Origin: Streptomyces yatensis | GTDB taxonomy: Bacteria > Actinomycetota > Actinomycetes > Streptomycetales > Streptomycetaceae | DNA length: 64,000 bases | Assembly (NCBI RefSeq): GCF_018069625.1 | Contig: NZ_CP072941.1 | Location: 1,426,001-1,490,000 of the forward strand | Direction of reading: 5' to 3' | In this document: positions 1 to 7,372 of the stretch, in pieces | How the letters are laid out: each line of letters begins with the position of its first letter | How positions within the stretch are numbered: position 1 is the first letter of the stretch | Translations under genes and position numbers: made by a program | The notes under the pieces: generated by a model | Database searches by the model: none | What the model was told of the DNA's origin: nothing | The model's input: the letters and a program-made list of their open reading frames with translations, nothing else

Positions 1-263
1 TCCCGCAGGCCGTAGGGGACGGGCACGGTGGACTCGGTGGGGTACTGCCGCAGGATCACCTTCTCGGTGCGGACCTCGCCGCGCAGATCGCGGATCACAT
101 CGTCGAACGCCGTCTGCTGGTCGACCCGCACCAGCCCGGCCGCCGCGTCGTAGCTGAGGCCGCCGACCAGGAGGGTGACCACGGAGGCCGCCGCCGCGAA
201 CGAGAGCGCGAAGGTGGTCCGCAGACTGGGCCGCCCACGGCGGAGCGGGGGAAGCCGCACCAT
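1..263 (-). CDS. sensor histidine kinase, N-terminal fragment (cut by window edge)
   Basis: Only about the first 87 codons are present; the gene runs off the left edge. The ATG overlaps the stop of the response regulator upstream (TAATG, 261-265), so the two are translationally coupled. The visible part has a basic start (MVRLPPLRRGRPSLRTT), one hydrophobic segment (ALSFAAAASVVTLLVGGL) and the start of an extracytoplasmic sensor loop, as in OmpR-partner kinases of the MprB/CseC type. HAMP, HisKA and ATPase domains would lie outside the window. The signal sensed is unknown. Confidence 0.8.
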   Translation of the reverse strand, partial: MVRLPPLRRGRPSLRTTFALSFAAAASVVTLLVGGLSYDAAAGLVRVDQQTAFDDVIRDLRGEVRTEKVILRQYPTESTVPVPYGLR

Positions 264-967
264 TACTCCTCCCGCAGGGTGTAACCGACTCCGCGCACCG
301 TATGGATCAGCGGGGTGCGCCCCTCCGGATCGACCTTGCGGCGCAGATAGCCGATGTAGACGGCGAGGTTCTTCGAGCCGGGGCCGAAGTCGTAGCCCCA
401 GATGCGGGCGTAGATGGTGGTGTGGTCCAGGACGATGCCCGCGTTGCGCGCCAGCAGCTCCAGCAGGTCGAATTCGGTGCGGGTCAGCTCCAGCTCCGTA
501 CCGCCGCGCCAGACCCGGCGCGCCGAGGAGTCCAGGTGCAGATCCGCGACCTCCAGCACGCCGTCGATGGCGGCGTCCTCCGGCGCGGGCGGTTCGGCCG
601 GGGCGGCGCGGCGCAGCAGCGCGCGCAGCCGGGCGAAGACCTCCTCGACCTCGAAGGGCTTGGCCACGTAGTCGTCCGCCCCGGCGTCCAGGCCCTCGAT
701 CCGGTCGGCGGTCTCGACCCGCGCGGTGAGCATCAGGATGGGGGTGCGGTCCCCCTCGGCGCGCAGCACCCGGCACACCTGCAGCCCGTCCACGCCGGGC
801 ATCATCACGTCCAGGACGACCACGTCCGGGCGCTCCCGGTGGATGGCCGCCAGCGCCTCTATCCCGTCGGGTACGGCGGTGACGCGGTACCCCTCCAGGG
901 TCAGGGCGCGTTCCAGCGCCTGGCGGATGGCACGGTCGTCCTCGGCGAGCAGCACGGTGTTGGTCAC
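263..967 (-). CDS. OmpR/PhoB-family response regulator
   Basis: A 234-residue two-domain regulator. The receiver domain starts with the acidic pair in LLAEDD, has the phospho-acceptor Asp in VVVLDVMMPG and the conserved Lys in YVAKPFEVEE. The C-terminal winged helix (about residues 135-234) holds LTRTEFDLLELLARN and a YIGYLRRKV recognition-helix region ending GVGYTLREE, typical of MprA/CseB-like proteins. It is coupled to the kinase gene downstream by a 1-nt stop/start overlap. Family assignment is firm; the regulon cannot be read from the window. Confidence 0.93.
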   Translation of the reverse strand: MTNTVLLAEDDRAIRQALERALTLEGYRVTAVPDGIEALAAIHRERPDVVVLDVMMPGVDGLQVCRVLRAEGDRTPILMLTARVETADRIEGLDAGADDYVAKPFEVEEVFARLRALLRRAAPAEPPAPEDAAIDGVLEVADLHLDSSARRVWRGGTELELTRTEFDLLELLARNAGIVLDHTTIYARIWGYDFGPGSKNLAVYIGYLRRKVDPEGRTPLIHTVRGVGYTLREE

Positions 968-1017
968 ACCCCGAGTCTGCCAAGGCCACAGCGGTGCCCG
1001 CCCCGGCCGGGGGTCCT

Positions 1018-1040
1018 GAGCGGGGCTTCTTACCCCGCTC
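1018..1040. promoter_or_regulatory. inverted repeat between divergent genes
   Basis: GAGCGGGG, a 7-nt loop, then CCCCGCTC, in the 175-bp gap between the divergent response regulator and glycosyltransferase genes. Since both genes read away from it, an operator or leader structure is more likely than a terminator. Confidence 0.35.
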
Positions 1041-1142
1041 TCACCTTCTTCACGCGACGGGCTTACCGGGCCCGGAGAAGGTGTCCGTCACGTTCCGGGG
1101 GGAACTCGCCCCGGGGATGCAACCGGCCGGAGAAAATACCGC

Positions 1143-2402
1143 ATGAAGATCGCATTCCTGCTGCACAACGCCTACGGGATCGGCGGAACGATCCGGACGA
1201 CGATGAATCTCGCGACGGCGCTCGCCGACCGCCACGAGGTGGAGATCGTCTCGATGATGCGGCATCGCGAGACGCCGCGTTTCGCCCTCGACCCCCGGGT
1301 GCGGCTGGTCCCCCTGGTGGACACGCGTCCGGAGAGCACGGACGCCAATGACCCGCTGTTCTTCGAGGCCAGCCGGGACTTCCCGGCCGCCGAGAAGCGG
1401 TACCGCCAGTACAACCGCCTGATCGACACGCGGGCCGCGGAGTATCTGCGCGGCTGCCCCGCCGATGTGATCATCGGCACTCGGCCGGGGGTGAACGTCT
1501 ACGTATCCCGCTTCGCCCCGCGCCGGGCGCTGCGCATCGCCCAGGAGCATCTGCGGTACGACGCGCACAGCAAGAAGCTGCGACGGGAGCTGGCTCCGCA
1601 CTACCGGCTGCTGGACGCCATCGTCACCACGACCGAGGCGGACGCCGCGGTCTACCGCGAGAAGATGCCGTTGCCGGGAGTGCGGACCCTGGCGATACCC
1701 AACAGCGTCCCCGAACCGGCCGTCGCCCCCTCCGAGGGCACCACACCGGTGATCGCGGCGGCCGGGCGGCTGGTCCGCGGCAAGCGCTTCGACCTGCTCA
1801 TCGACGCCTTCGCGGAGGTCACGGCCAAGTTCCCGGCCTGGCGGCTGCGGATCTACGGCGGGGGCGCGGAGAAGGAGCGGCTCGCGGAGCGCATCGAGCG
1901 GCTGGGCCTGTCCGGGAGCGCGGAGCTGATGGGGTCCTACTCCCCCATCGAGGAGGAGTTCGCGAAGGCGTCGCTGGTCGCGGTCGCCTCGGATGCCGAG
2001 TCGTTCGGGATGACGATCGTGGAGGCCATGCGCTGCGGGGTGCCGGTGGTCAGCACCGACTGCCCGCTCGGCCCCGCCGAGATCATCGAGGACGGGGTCA
2101 CCGGACGGCTCGTCCCCACCGGGGACAAGGAGGCGCTGGCGAGCGCGCTGATGGAGCTGATGGCCGACGCCCCGGCCCGGCAGGCGATGGCCGCGGCCGC
2201 CCTGGAGAGCTCCCGCGCCTACGATCCCGAGCCGCTCGCGCACCGCTACGACGAGCTCTTCGCGGAGCTGCGCGCGAGCCGGTTCGCCCGCTTCTGGGAG
2301 CGCGGCCGGGTCGCCGCCCGCGCCCGCCTGCGGCGCCTGGCCCGCCGCTTCGGCATCTCCCCCGCCCGCCGGACCCCGGCGGGCGGAAAGGCGAGCGCCT
2401 GA
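1143..2402 (+). CDS. GT4-family glycosyltransferase
   Basis: A 419-residue GT-B retaining glycosyltransferase. The N-terminal lobe opens MKIAFLLHNAYGIGGTIRT, the glycine-rich acceptor-side loop of GT4 enzymes. The C-terminal lobe has AAGRLVRGKRFDLLIDAF, a nucleotide-binding stretch, and the E-x7-E-type signature SFGMTIVEAMRCGVPVVSTD. An Arg-rich tail after about residue 385 (ARARLRRLARRFG) could associate with membrane. It probably acts in the cytoplasm on surface polysaccharide or a lipid-linked sugar. It stands alone, so donor and acceptor cannot be named. Confidence 0.88.
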   Translation: MKIAFLLHNAYGIGGTIRTTMNLATALADRHEVEIVSMMRHRETPRFALDPRVRLVPLVDTRPESTDANDPLFFEASRDFPAAEKRYRQYNRLIDTRAAEYLRGCPADVIIGTRPGVNVYVSRFAPRRALRIAQEHLRYDAHSKKLRRELAPHYRLLDAIVTTTEADAAVYREKMPLPGVRTLAIPNSVPEPAVAPSEGTTPVIAAAGRLVRGKRFDLLIDAFAEVTAKFPAWRLRIYGGGAEKERLAERIERLGLSGSAELMGSYSPIEEEFAKASLVAVASDAESFGMTIVEAMRCGVPVVSTDCPLGPAEIIEDGVTGRLVPTGDKEALASALMELMADAPARQAMAAAALESSRAYDPEPLAHRYDELFAELRASRFARFWERGRVAARARLRRLARRFGISPARRTPAGGKASA

Positions 2403-2460
2403 CGCCACGCCGGACCGCGCCGGGCGAGGCGTCACCGCTACGGCCGCGGAGCCGTCCGCG

Positions 2461-3939
2461 CTACCAGGACGTCGGGGCGTAGTCCTTCAGGAAGCAGCCG
2501 AAGAGGTCCTCGCCCGCCTCGCCCCGGACGATCGGGTCGTAGACCCGCGCCGCGCCGTCCACCAGGTCGAGGGGGGCATGGAAGCCCTCGGCCGCCAGCC
2601 GCATCTTGTCCGGGTGCGGGCGCTCGTCGGTGATCCATCCGGTGTCGACGCTCGTCATCAGGATGGCGTCGGCCTCGAACATCTCGCGGGCGCTGGTGCG
2701 GGTCAGCATGTTCAGCGCGGCCTTGGCCATATTGGTGTGCGGATGGCCCGCGCCCTTGTAGCCCCGGCCGAACTTGCCCTCCATCGCGGAGACGTTGACC
2801 ACGTACTTGCGCCGGGCGGGCGAGGCGGCCATCGCCGGGCGCAGCCGGCTCACCAGGATGAACGGCGCCGTCTCATTGCACAGCTGGACCTCGAGCATCT
2901 CGACCGGGTCCACCTCGTTGACCCGCTGCACCCAGGTGTTGGTCGGGTCCAGGTCCGGCACCAGCCCGCCCGCGTCGATCGCGGTCCCGGCCTCGATCCG
3001 GGCCGGGGAGGCGGAGCCGCTGGTGAGGGCGAGGGCGGTGAGGTCCTGCGGGGTGAGGGCGCCGTCCTGTGGCGTACGGGGCGCCGGGAGGGCCGCCTGG
3101 GCGCCGCTGCCGAAGGCGCCGAGGACCAGGGACTCGGGGAGCTCCCCGGCGGGGAGCGGCGCCGACTCGCCCGCTATCAGCTCCGCGTACGCCTGGGGGG
3201 TGCGGCGGACGGTCTGGGCGGCGTTGTTGATCAGTATGTCCAGCGGCCCCGCGGCGCCGACCTCGTCGGCCAGCGCGATGACCTGGGCGGGGTCACGCAG
3301 ATCGATGCCGACGACCTTGAGCCGGTGCAGCCACTCCCCGCTGTCGGGCATGGCCTTGAAGCGGCGGATGGCGTCGCCCGGGAAGCGGGTGGTGACGGTG
3401 GTGTGCGCGCCGTCGCGCAGCAGCCGCAGCGCGATATACATGCCGATCTTCGCCCGGCCGCCGGTGAGCAGGGCGCGGCGCCCGGTGAGGTCGGTGCGGG
3501 CGTCGCGGCGGGCCCGGTTCTCGGCGGCGCAGTCGCGGCACAGCTGGTGGTAGAAGGCGTCGACCTCGACGAACCGGGTCTTGCAGACGTAGCAGGAGCG
3601 GGGGCGCACCAGGATGCCCGCGATCTCGGTGGAGACGGAGCTGCTGAGCGCGCGGCCCAGCGTCTCGTCGTCGATCCGGTCGGCGGCGCCGGTGGCGGTG
3701 GCCTCGGTCACCGCCTTGTCGTGGGCGGTCTTCGCGGCCCGCCGCTCCTGGCGCCTGCGCTGCTTCACGCTGCGGTAGATCCCGGAGGTGGCCCGGCGGA
3801 CCATGATCGCGTCGGGGTGGTCGACCGGCAGCCGGTCGAGTTCCGCGAGGACGCTCAGACAGGTCGCCAGCCGCTCCGGGTCGATGCCCGGCTCCTCGGC
3901 CGCCGCCCGTTCGGCCCGGCCTTCGTCTATCACCGTCAT
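2461..3939 (-). CDS. SDR-type oxidoreductase with N-terminal zinc-finger extension
   Basis: About 492 residues from the ATG at 3939 (MTVIDEG); upstream in-frame sequence is not convincing coding. The first ~110 residues are helical and basic, followed by a CxxC...CxxC finger (C116, C119, C134, C137) and then a Rossmann SDR domain (TGGRAKIG about 159-166, INNAAQT). The position of the SDR catalytic Tyr (YxxxK) reads T-N-M-A-K, so the usual Tyr is replaced by Thr while Lys is kept; activity may be altered. It lies 89 bp downstream of pqqE on the same strand and could be co-transcribed, but no link to PQQ synthesis is known to me. Confidence 0.75.
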   Translation of the reverse strand: MTVIDEGRAERAAAEEPGIDPERLATCLSVLAELDRLPVDHPDAIMVRRATSGIYRSVKQRRRQERRAAKTAHDKAVTEATATGAADRIDDETLGRALSSSVSTEIAGILVRPRSCYVCKTRFVEVDAFYHQLCRDCAAENRARRDARTDLTGRRALLTGGRAKIGMYIALRLLRDGAHTTVTTRFPGDAIRRFKAMPDSGEWLHRLKVVGIDLRDPAQVIALADEVGAAGPLDILINNAAQTVRRTPQAYAELIAGESAPLPAGELPESLVLGAFGSGAQAALPAPRTPQDGALTPQDLTALALTSGSASPARIEAGTAIDAGGLVPDLDPTNTWVQRVNEVDPVEMLEVQLCNETAPFILVSRLRPAMAASPARRKYVVNVSAMEGKFGRGYKGAGHPHTNMAKAALNMLTRTSAREMFEADAILMTSVDTGWITDERPHPDKMRLAAEGFHAPLDLVDGAARVYDPIVRGEAGEDLFGCFLKDYAPTSW

Positions 3940-4028
3940 CGCCGCTGCCGCTTTCTGGTTCGCCTGTTCCCCTGGACAACGGCGAAACTTTACGGAAGCG
4001 GAGGCGTATGCGCCAAACCGCGCCCGGC

Positions 4029-5135
4029 TCACCCTCCTCCGGGCCTGCGGTACACATAGCCGCCGGTCCGCGCCGGGGCCCGCGCTCCGGCCGGCTCCCC
4101 GGCCTCCGTCAGCGCGCGGATCACGCCGTGGTCCGGGGCGAGCGCACAGGCCGGGTCGGTACGGGCGGCGTCGCCGGTCAGGGCGTACGCCTGGCAGCGG
4201 CAGCCGCCGAAGTCCTCCGCGCGGCGGGAGCAGGTGCGGCACGGCTCCCGCATCCACTCCTCGCCCCGGTAGCGGTTGAAGGCGGTGGAGTGGTCCCAGA
4301 TCCACTCCAGGGTGTGGTCGCGCACATCGGGCGGGTCCAGGTCCGGCAGGCTCGCGGCGGCGGGGCAGGGCAGCGCGGTGCCGTCGGGTGCGACGGTCAG
4401 CGAGACCGCGCCCCAGCCGCCCATGCAGGGCTTGGCGACGCCGTCGAAGTAGTCGGGCACGACCCACACCAGGTCGACGGTGCCGCCCAGCCGCTGCCGC
4501 CGGCGCTCGACCGTCTCCCGCGCCCGGGCGAGCTGGTCGCGGGTGGGCAGCAGGGCGTCGCGGTTGCGCAGCGCCCAGCCGTAGAACTGGGTGTTGGCCA
4601 GCTCGATCCGGTCGGCGCCCCAGTCCAGCCCGCGCTGGATGACGGCGTCGAGCGCGTCGAGGTTGTCGCGGTGCAGGACGACATTGATCCCGAGGGGCAG
4701 ACCGGCCCTGCGCACCAGGGCCGCGGCCCGCTCCTTGGCGGCGAAGGAGCGGTACCCGGCGATCCGGTCGGAGGCGGCCGGGTCGGCGTGCTGCAGGGAC
4801 AGCTGGACGCTGCGCAGCCCGGCGGCGATCAGCTCGGCCAGCCGGGCCTCGTCCAGGCCCACCCCGCTGGTGACGAGCTGGGTGTAGATCCCGGCGGACT
4901 CGGCGGCGGTGACGATCTCGGCCAGATCGCGGCGCAACAGCGGTTCCCCGCCGGAGAGATGGGTGTGCACCACGCCGAACTCCCCGGCCTGGCGCATCAC
5001 CTCCGTCCACTCGGCGGTGGACAGCTCCCGTGAGCGGCGGACCAGCTCCAGCGGGTTGGAGCAGTAGGGGCAGTGCAGCGGGCAGCCGTGGGTGAGCTCG
5101 GCGAGCAGGGCCCAGGGGCGGGGCGCGGCGGTCAT
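4029..5135 (-). CDS. pqqE: PQQ synthase radical SAM enzyme PqqE
   Basis: A 368-residue radical SAM/SPASM protein. Near the N-terminus, HGCPLHCPYCSNP gives the Cx3Cx2C cluster that binds the SAM-cleaving [4Fe-4S]; HLSGGEPLLRRD is the GGE motif. C-terminal cysteines (EPCRTCSRRAEDFGGCRCQA) fit auxiliary clusters. PqqE makes the Glu-Tyr carbon-carbon crosslink in PqqA, presented by PqqD. The start at 5135 was chosen because its ATG overlaps the pqqD stop (ATGA) and homology begins there; a longer in-frame extension to 5258 is Arg-rich shadow sequence. Last gene of pqqABCDE. Confidence 0.95.
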   Translation of the reverse strand: MTAAPRPWALLAELTHGCPLHCPYCSNPLELVRRSRELSTAEWTEVMRQAGEFGVVHTHLSGGEPLLRRDLAEIVTAAESAGIYTQLVTSGVGLDEARLAELIAAGLRSVQLSLQHADPAASDRIAGYRSFAAKERAAALVRRAGLPLGINVVLHRDNLDALDAVIQRGLDWGADRIELANTQFYGWALRNRDALLPTRDQLARARETVERRRQRLGGTVDLVWVVPDYFDGVAKPCMGGWGAVSLTVAPDGTALPCPAAASLPDLDPPDVRDHTLEWIWDHSTAFNRYRGEEWMREPCRTCSRRAEDFGGCRCQAYALTGDAARTDPACALAPDHGVIRALTEAGEPAGARAPARTGGYVYRRPGGG

Positions 5136-5443
5136 CGGACCCAGCCCTCGATACGCATCCGGGCGAGGAAGGCGGGCACGTCCTCGGCCACGGGCGCGCC
5201 GGGGAAGCGGCTCATGAGCTCCGCGACGATGGCGTCGAGGTCGCGGTCGCCGTCGCACAGCCGCAGGATCCGGGCGGCGCTGCCCCGCAGCACCACCACC
5301 CGCTCGGGCAGCACCAGCAGATCGGCGTCACGCACCCGGTCGTGGCGCAGGCTCACGGCGGGGGTCAGCGCGGGCCGCCATCCGGGCGGGGCGGGCGGGA
5401 TGTCCGGGGCGGGCGGGGCTTCCGGGGTGTCGGCGGTGGTCAT
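5132..5443 (-). CDS. pqqD: PQQ peptide chaperone PqqD
   Basis: A 103-residue RRE-type peptide chaperone. After a Pro-rich start (PPAPDIPPAPPGWRP) comes the PqqD core: LTPAVSLRHDRVRD, LLVLPERVVVL, then AARILRLCDGDRDLDAIVAEL, the winged-helix fold that binds PqqA and hands it to PqqE. ATGA overlaps with pqqC upstream and pqqE downstream indicate tight translational coupling. Separate from PqqC and PqqE here, although fusions occur in other organisms. Confidence 0.93.
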   Translation of the reverse strand: MTTADTPEAPPAPDIPPAPPGWRPALTPAVSLRHDRVRDADLLVLPERVVVLRGSAARILRLCDGDRDLDAIVAELMSRFPGAPVAEDVPAFLARMRIEGWVR

Positions 5444-6147
5444 GTCCCCTCCCCTGGGCCGTCCTTGGTGTCGGCGTGCTCGACCGCGTCCAGCAGCGAC
5501 CACAGCACATCGCATTTGAAGGCGAGCGCCGCCACCGCGCGGTCCTCGTCCTCGGGGGTCCGTGCCCAGGTCAGGACCAGGTCGAGCGCCTCGGTGCTGT
5601 CCCGGCGCCCCTGGTCGACCCGGTTGCGGAAGTAGGCCAGGCCCGCGCGCTCGATCCAGGGGTAGTACCGCTCGAAGGCGTCGATACGGGTGAGCATGAT
5701 GCCGGGCGCGGACAGCTCGGTGAGCGAGGCGGCGACGGCTTCCAGCGGGCCGCGCAGCCGGCAGAAGTTGACATAGCCGTCGACCGCCAGCCGCACCCCG
5801 GGCACCACCTCGGCGCCGGACAGCAGCCGGTCCCGGTCCAGGCCGGCGGCCTCGCCGAGCCGCAGCCATCGCTCGATGCCGCCCTCGCCGTCGGCGGCGC
5901 CGTCGTGGTCCTGGATGCGCCGCAGCCACATCCGGCGCAGCCGCGCGGTGTCGAGTTTGGCGGTGATCAGCGCGTCCTTGATGGGGATGTGGCGCTGGTA
6001 GTGGAAGCGGTTGAGGATCCAGCGGCGCAGTTCCGCGGGGGTGAGCTCGCCTGCGTGCATCCGTACATTGAAGGGGTGGCGGTCGTGGTAGCGCTCCTGC
6101 GCGACCGCGCGCAGCCGCTCCTCAAGACGTGTCCGTGGGGTGCTCAC
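5440..6147 (-). CDS. pqqC: pyrroloquinoline-quinone synthase PqqC
   Basis: A 235-residue heme-oxygenase-fold protein, near the family's usual length. It catalyses the final cofactorless ring closure and oxidation giving PQQ. Conserved features include RYHDRHPFNVRMHAGELT, WILNRFHYQRHIPIKDA with active-site His/Arg residues, and a YVNFCR segment. Starts with ATG overlapping the pqqB stop (ATGA, 6144-6147) and ends overlapping pqqD. Assignment is very secure. Confidence 0.95.
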   Translation of the reverse strand: MSTPRTRLEERLRAVAQERYHDRHPFNVRMHAGELTPAELRRWILNRFHYQRHIPIKDALITAKLDTARLRRMWLRRIQDHDGAADGEGGIERWLRLGEAAGLDRDRLLSGAEVVPGVRLAVDGYVNFCRLRGPLEAVAASLTELSAPGIMLTRIDAFERYYPWIERAGLAYFRNRVDQGRRDSTEALDLVLTWARTPEDEDRAVAALAFKCDVLWSLLDAVEHADTKDGPGEGT

Positions 6148-7064
6148 AGGTCGATCACCATCCCGTCGGCGGCCACCTCGACGCCCAGCTCCCGCAGCAC
6201 CGTGTGCTGGGGCGCGGCCGGGTCGTTGAGGGGGTTGGTGTTGTTGAGGTGGGTGTACAGGGTGCGCGCGTCGAGTGCGGCGAGCCGCCGCGCCGTGCCG
6301 CCGGGTCCATCGATCGGCAGATGCCCCATGGCGGTGGCGGTACGCGAGCCGAAGCCGCTGGTGAGGGGCTCGTCATCGGACCAGAACGTGCCGTCGACGA
6401 TGACGTGGTCGGCGCTTTCGGCGGCGCGCTGGAAGGCGTCGGGCCAGGCGGCGAGCGCGGGGGCGTAGAGGAGGGAGCGGCCGCTGGTGCGGTCGGTCAG
6501 CCGCAGGGCGACCACCCAGGCGTCGTCGTCGGGGGCGTCGGCGTCGTCGTCCCGGGCGTCGAGTCCGGCCGCGTAGCGGGGGCGCTTGGCGGAGACGGGG
6601 ACGGCGCCGATGGCGAGCGGCGAGTCCTCGGCGAGCGGGCGGTCCCCGGGGTCGAGGGGGCGCCAGTCGAGCGGGGCGTAGGGGGTGAGGACCTCGCCCA
6701 GGTGGAGTCCGGTCAGCAGGGCGTGGCGCACCGGGGCGGTGGCCACGATCTCGATGCCGTCCGCCTCGCGCAGCCGCGCGATGCCGAGGGTGTGGTCGAG
6801 TTCGGCGTCGGTGAGGATCACTCCGGCCAGCGGGGTCCGGCGCGGTTCGGGCCCGGGGTGCAACTCGGGGCAGTCCTCGACCTGTTCGCCGAGGTCGGGG
6901 GTGGCGTTGACCAGATACCAGCGGCCTTCGGCGGCCTGGACGGCGAGCGAGGCATGGCGGCGGCGCCACCCCGGGTGGGCGCGTGCCCCGGAGCATCCGG
7001 GGCACGCGCAGTTCCACTGGGGTACGCCGCCACCCGCCGCGGTGCCGAGCACGCGCACGCGCAT
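6144..7064 (-). CDS. pqqB: PqqB, metallo-beta-lactamase-fold hydroxylase
   Basis: A 306-residue protein opening MRVRVLGTAAGGGVPQWNCA, the PqqB signature, with the CACPGC cysteines shortly after. The beta-lactamase-like fold includes LTDAELDHTLG. In the pathway PqqB acts as an iron-dependent hydroxylase on the Glu-Tyr intermediate. ATGA overlap with pqqC; the start lies 10 bp after the pqqA stop. An Asp-rich loop (DARDDDADAPDDDA) is an insertion often variable in the family. Confidence 0.95.
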   Translation of the reverse strand: MRVRVLGTAAGGGVPQWNCACPGCSGARAHPGWRRRHASLAVQAAEGRWYLVNATPDLGEQVEDCPELHPGPEPRRTPLAGVILTDAELDHTLGIARLREADGIEIVATAPVRHALLTGLHLGEVLTPYAPLDWRPLDPGDRPLAEDSPLAIGAVPVSAKRPRYAAGLDARDDDADAPDDDAWVVALRLTDRTSGRSLLYAPALAAWPDAFQRAAESADHVIVDGTFWSDDEPLTSGFGSRTATAMGHLPIDGPGGTARRLAALDARTLYTHLNNTNPLNDPAAPQHTVLRELGVEVAADGMVIDL

Positions 7065-7074
7065 GGCGGGGAGC

Positions 7075-7218
7075 TCAGCGGGCGTTCAGCGAGTAGGCGG
7101 TGACCTCCAGCGCGGTCTCCACGACCACGTAGTCGGGCGTCTGCCAGGCGGTTTCCCCGGCGTCCGTACGGGTCCGGTCCGTCGCCTCGGGTGCCGTCTG
7201 CGGTGTGGTGTCGTTCAT
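7075..7218 (-). CDS. pqqA: PQQ precursor peptide PqqA
   Basis: From the ATG at 7218 this is a 47-residue peptide. Its C-terminus, WQTPDYVVVETALEVTAY then SLNAR, carries the conserved E-V-T-x-Y core: Glu38 and Tyr42 are the crosslinked residues that become PQQ. It is about twice the usual 22-24 residues because of a Thr/Asp-rich N-terminal leader; a longer in-frame start at 7257 exists but GGAAGG-like Shine-Dalgarno sequence precedes 7218. First gene of the operon. A pqqF-type protease is not in the window. Confidence 0.9.
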   Translation of the reverse strand: MNDTTPQTAPEATDRTRTDAGETAWQTPDYVVVETALEVTAYSLNAR

Positions 7219-7372
7219 GGCTTCGACCTGCCTTCCAACTGGGTGGGGATGGGTCAACGGGACGGGACGGACCGTCAGTCGGGCCGTCGGTCGGCGGTCC
7301 GGATCCGCAGCGCCCCGCCGTCGGGGGTGGTGCCGTCGCCCGCGGTGGTCGATGGCGTCGTCGGGGACGGGG

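Noticed and set aside
1050..2435. 461-codon minus-strand ORF over the glycosyltransferase
   Set aside because: Mirror frame of a clear GT4 gene; no recognisable motif and no ribosome site.
3940..5010. Extension of the zinc-finger SDR frame to 5010
   Set aside because: The upstream part is antisense-like shadow of pqqE; family homology begins at MTVIDEG.
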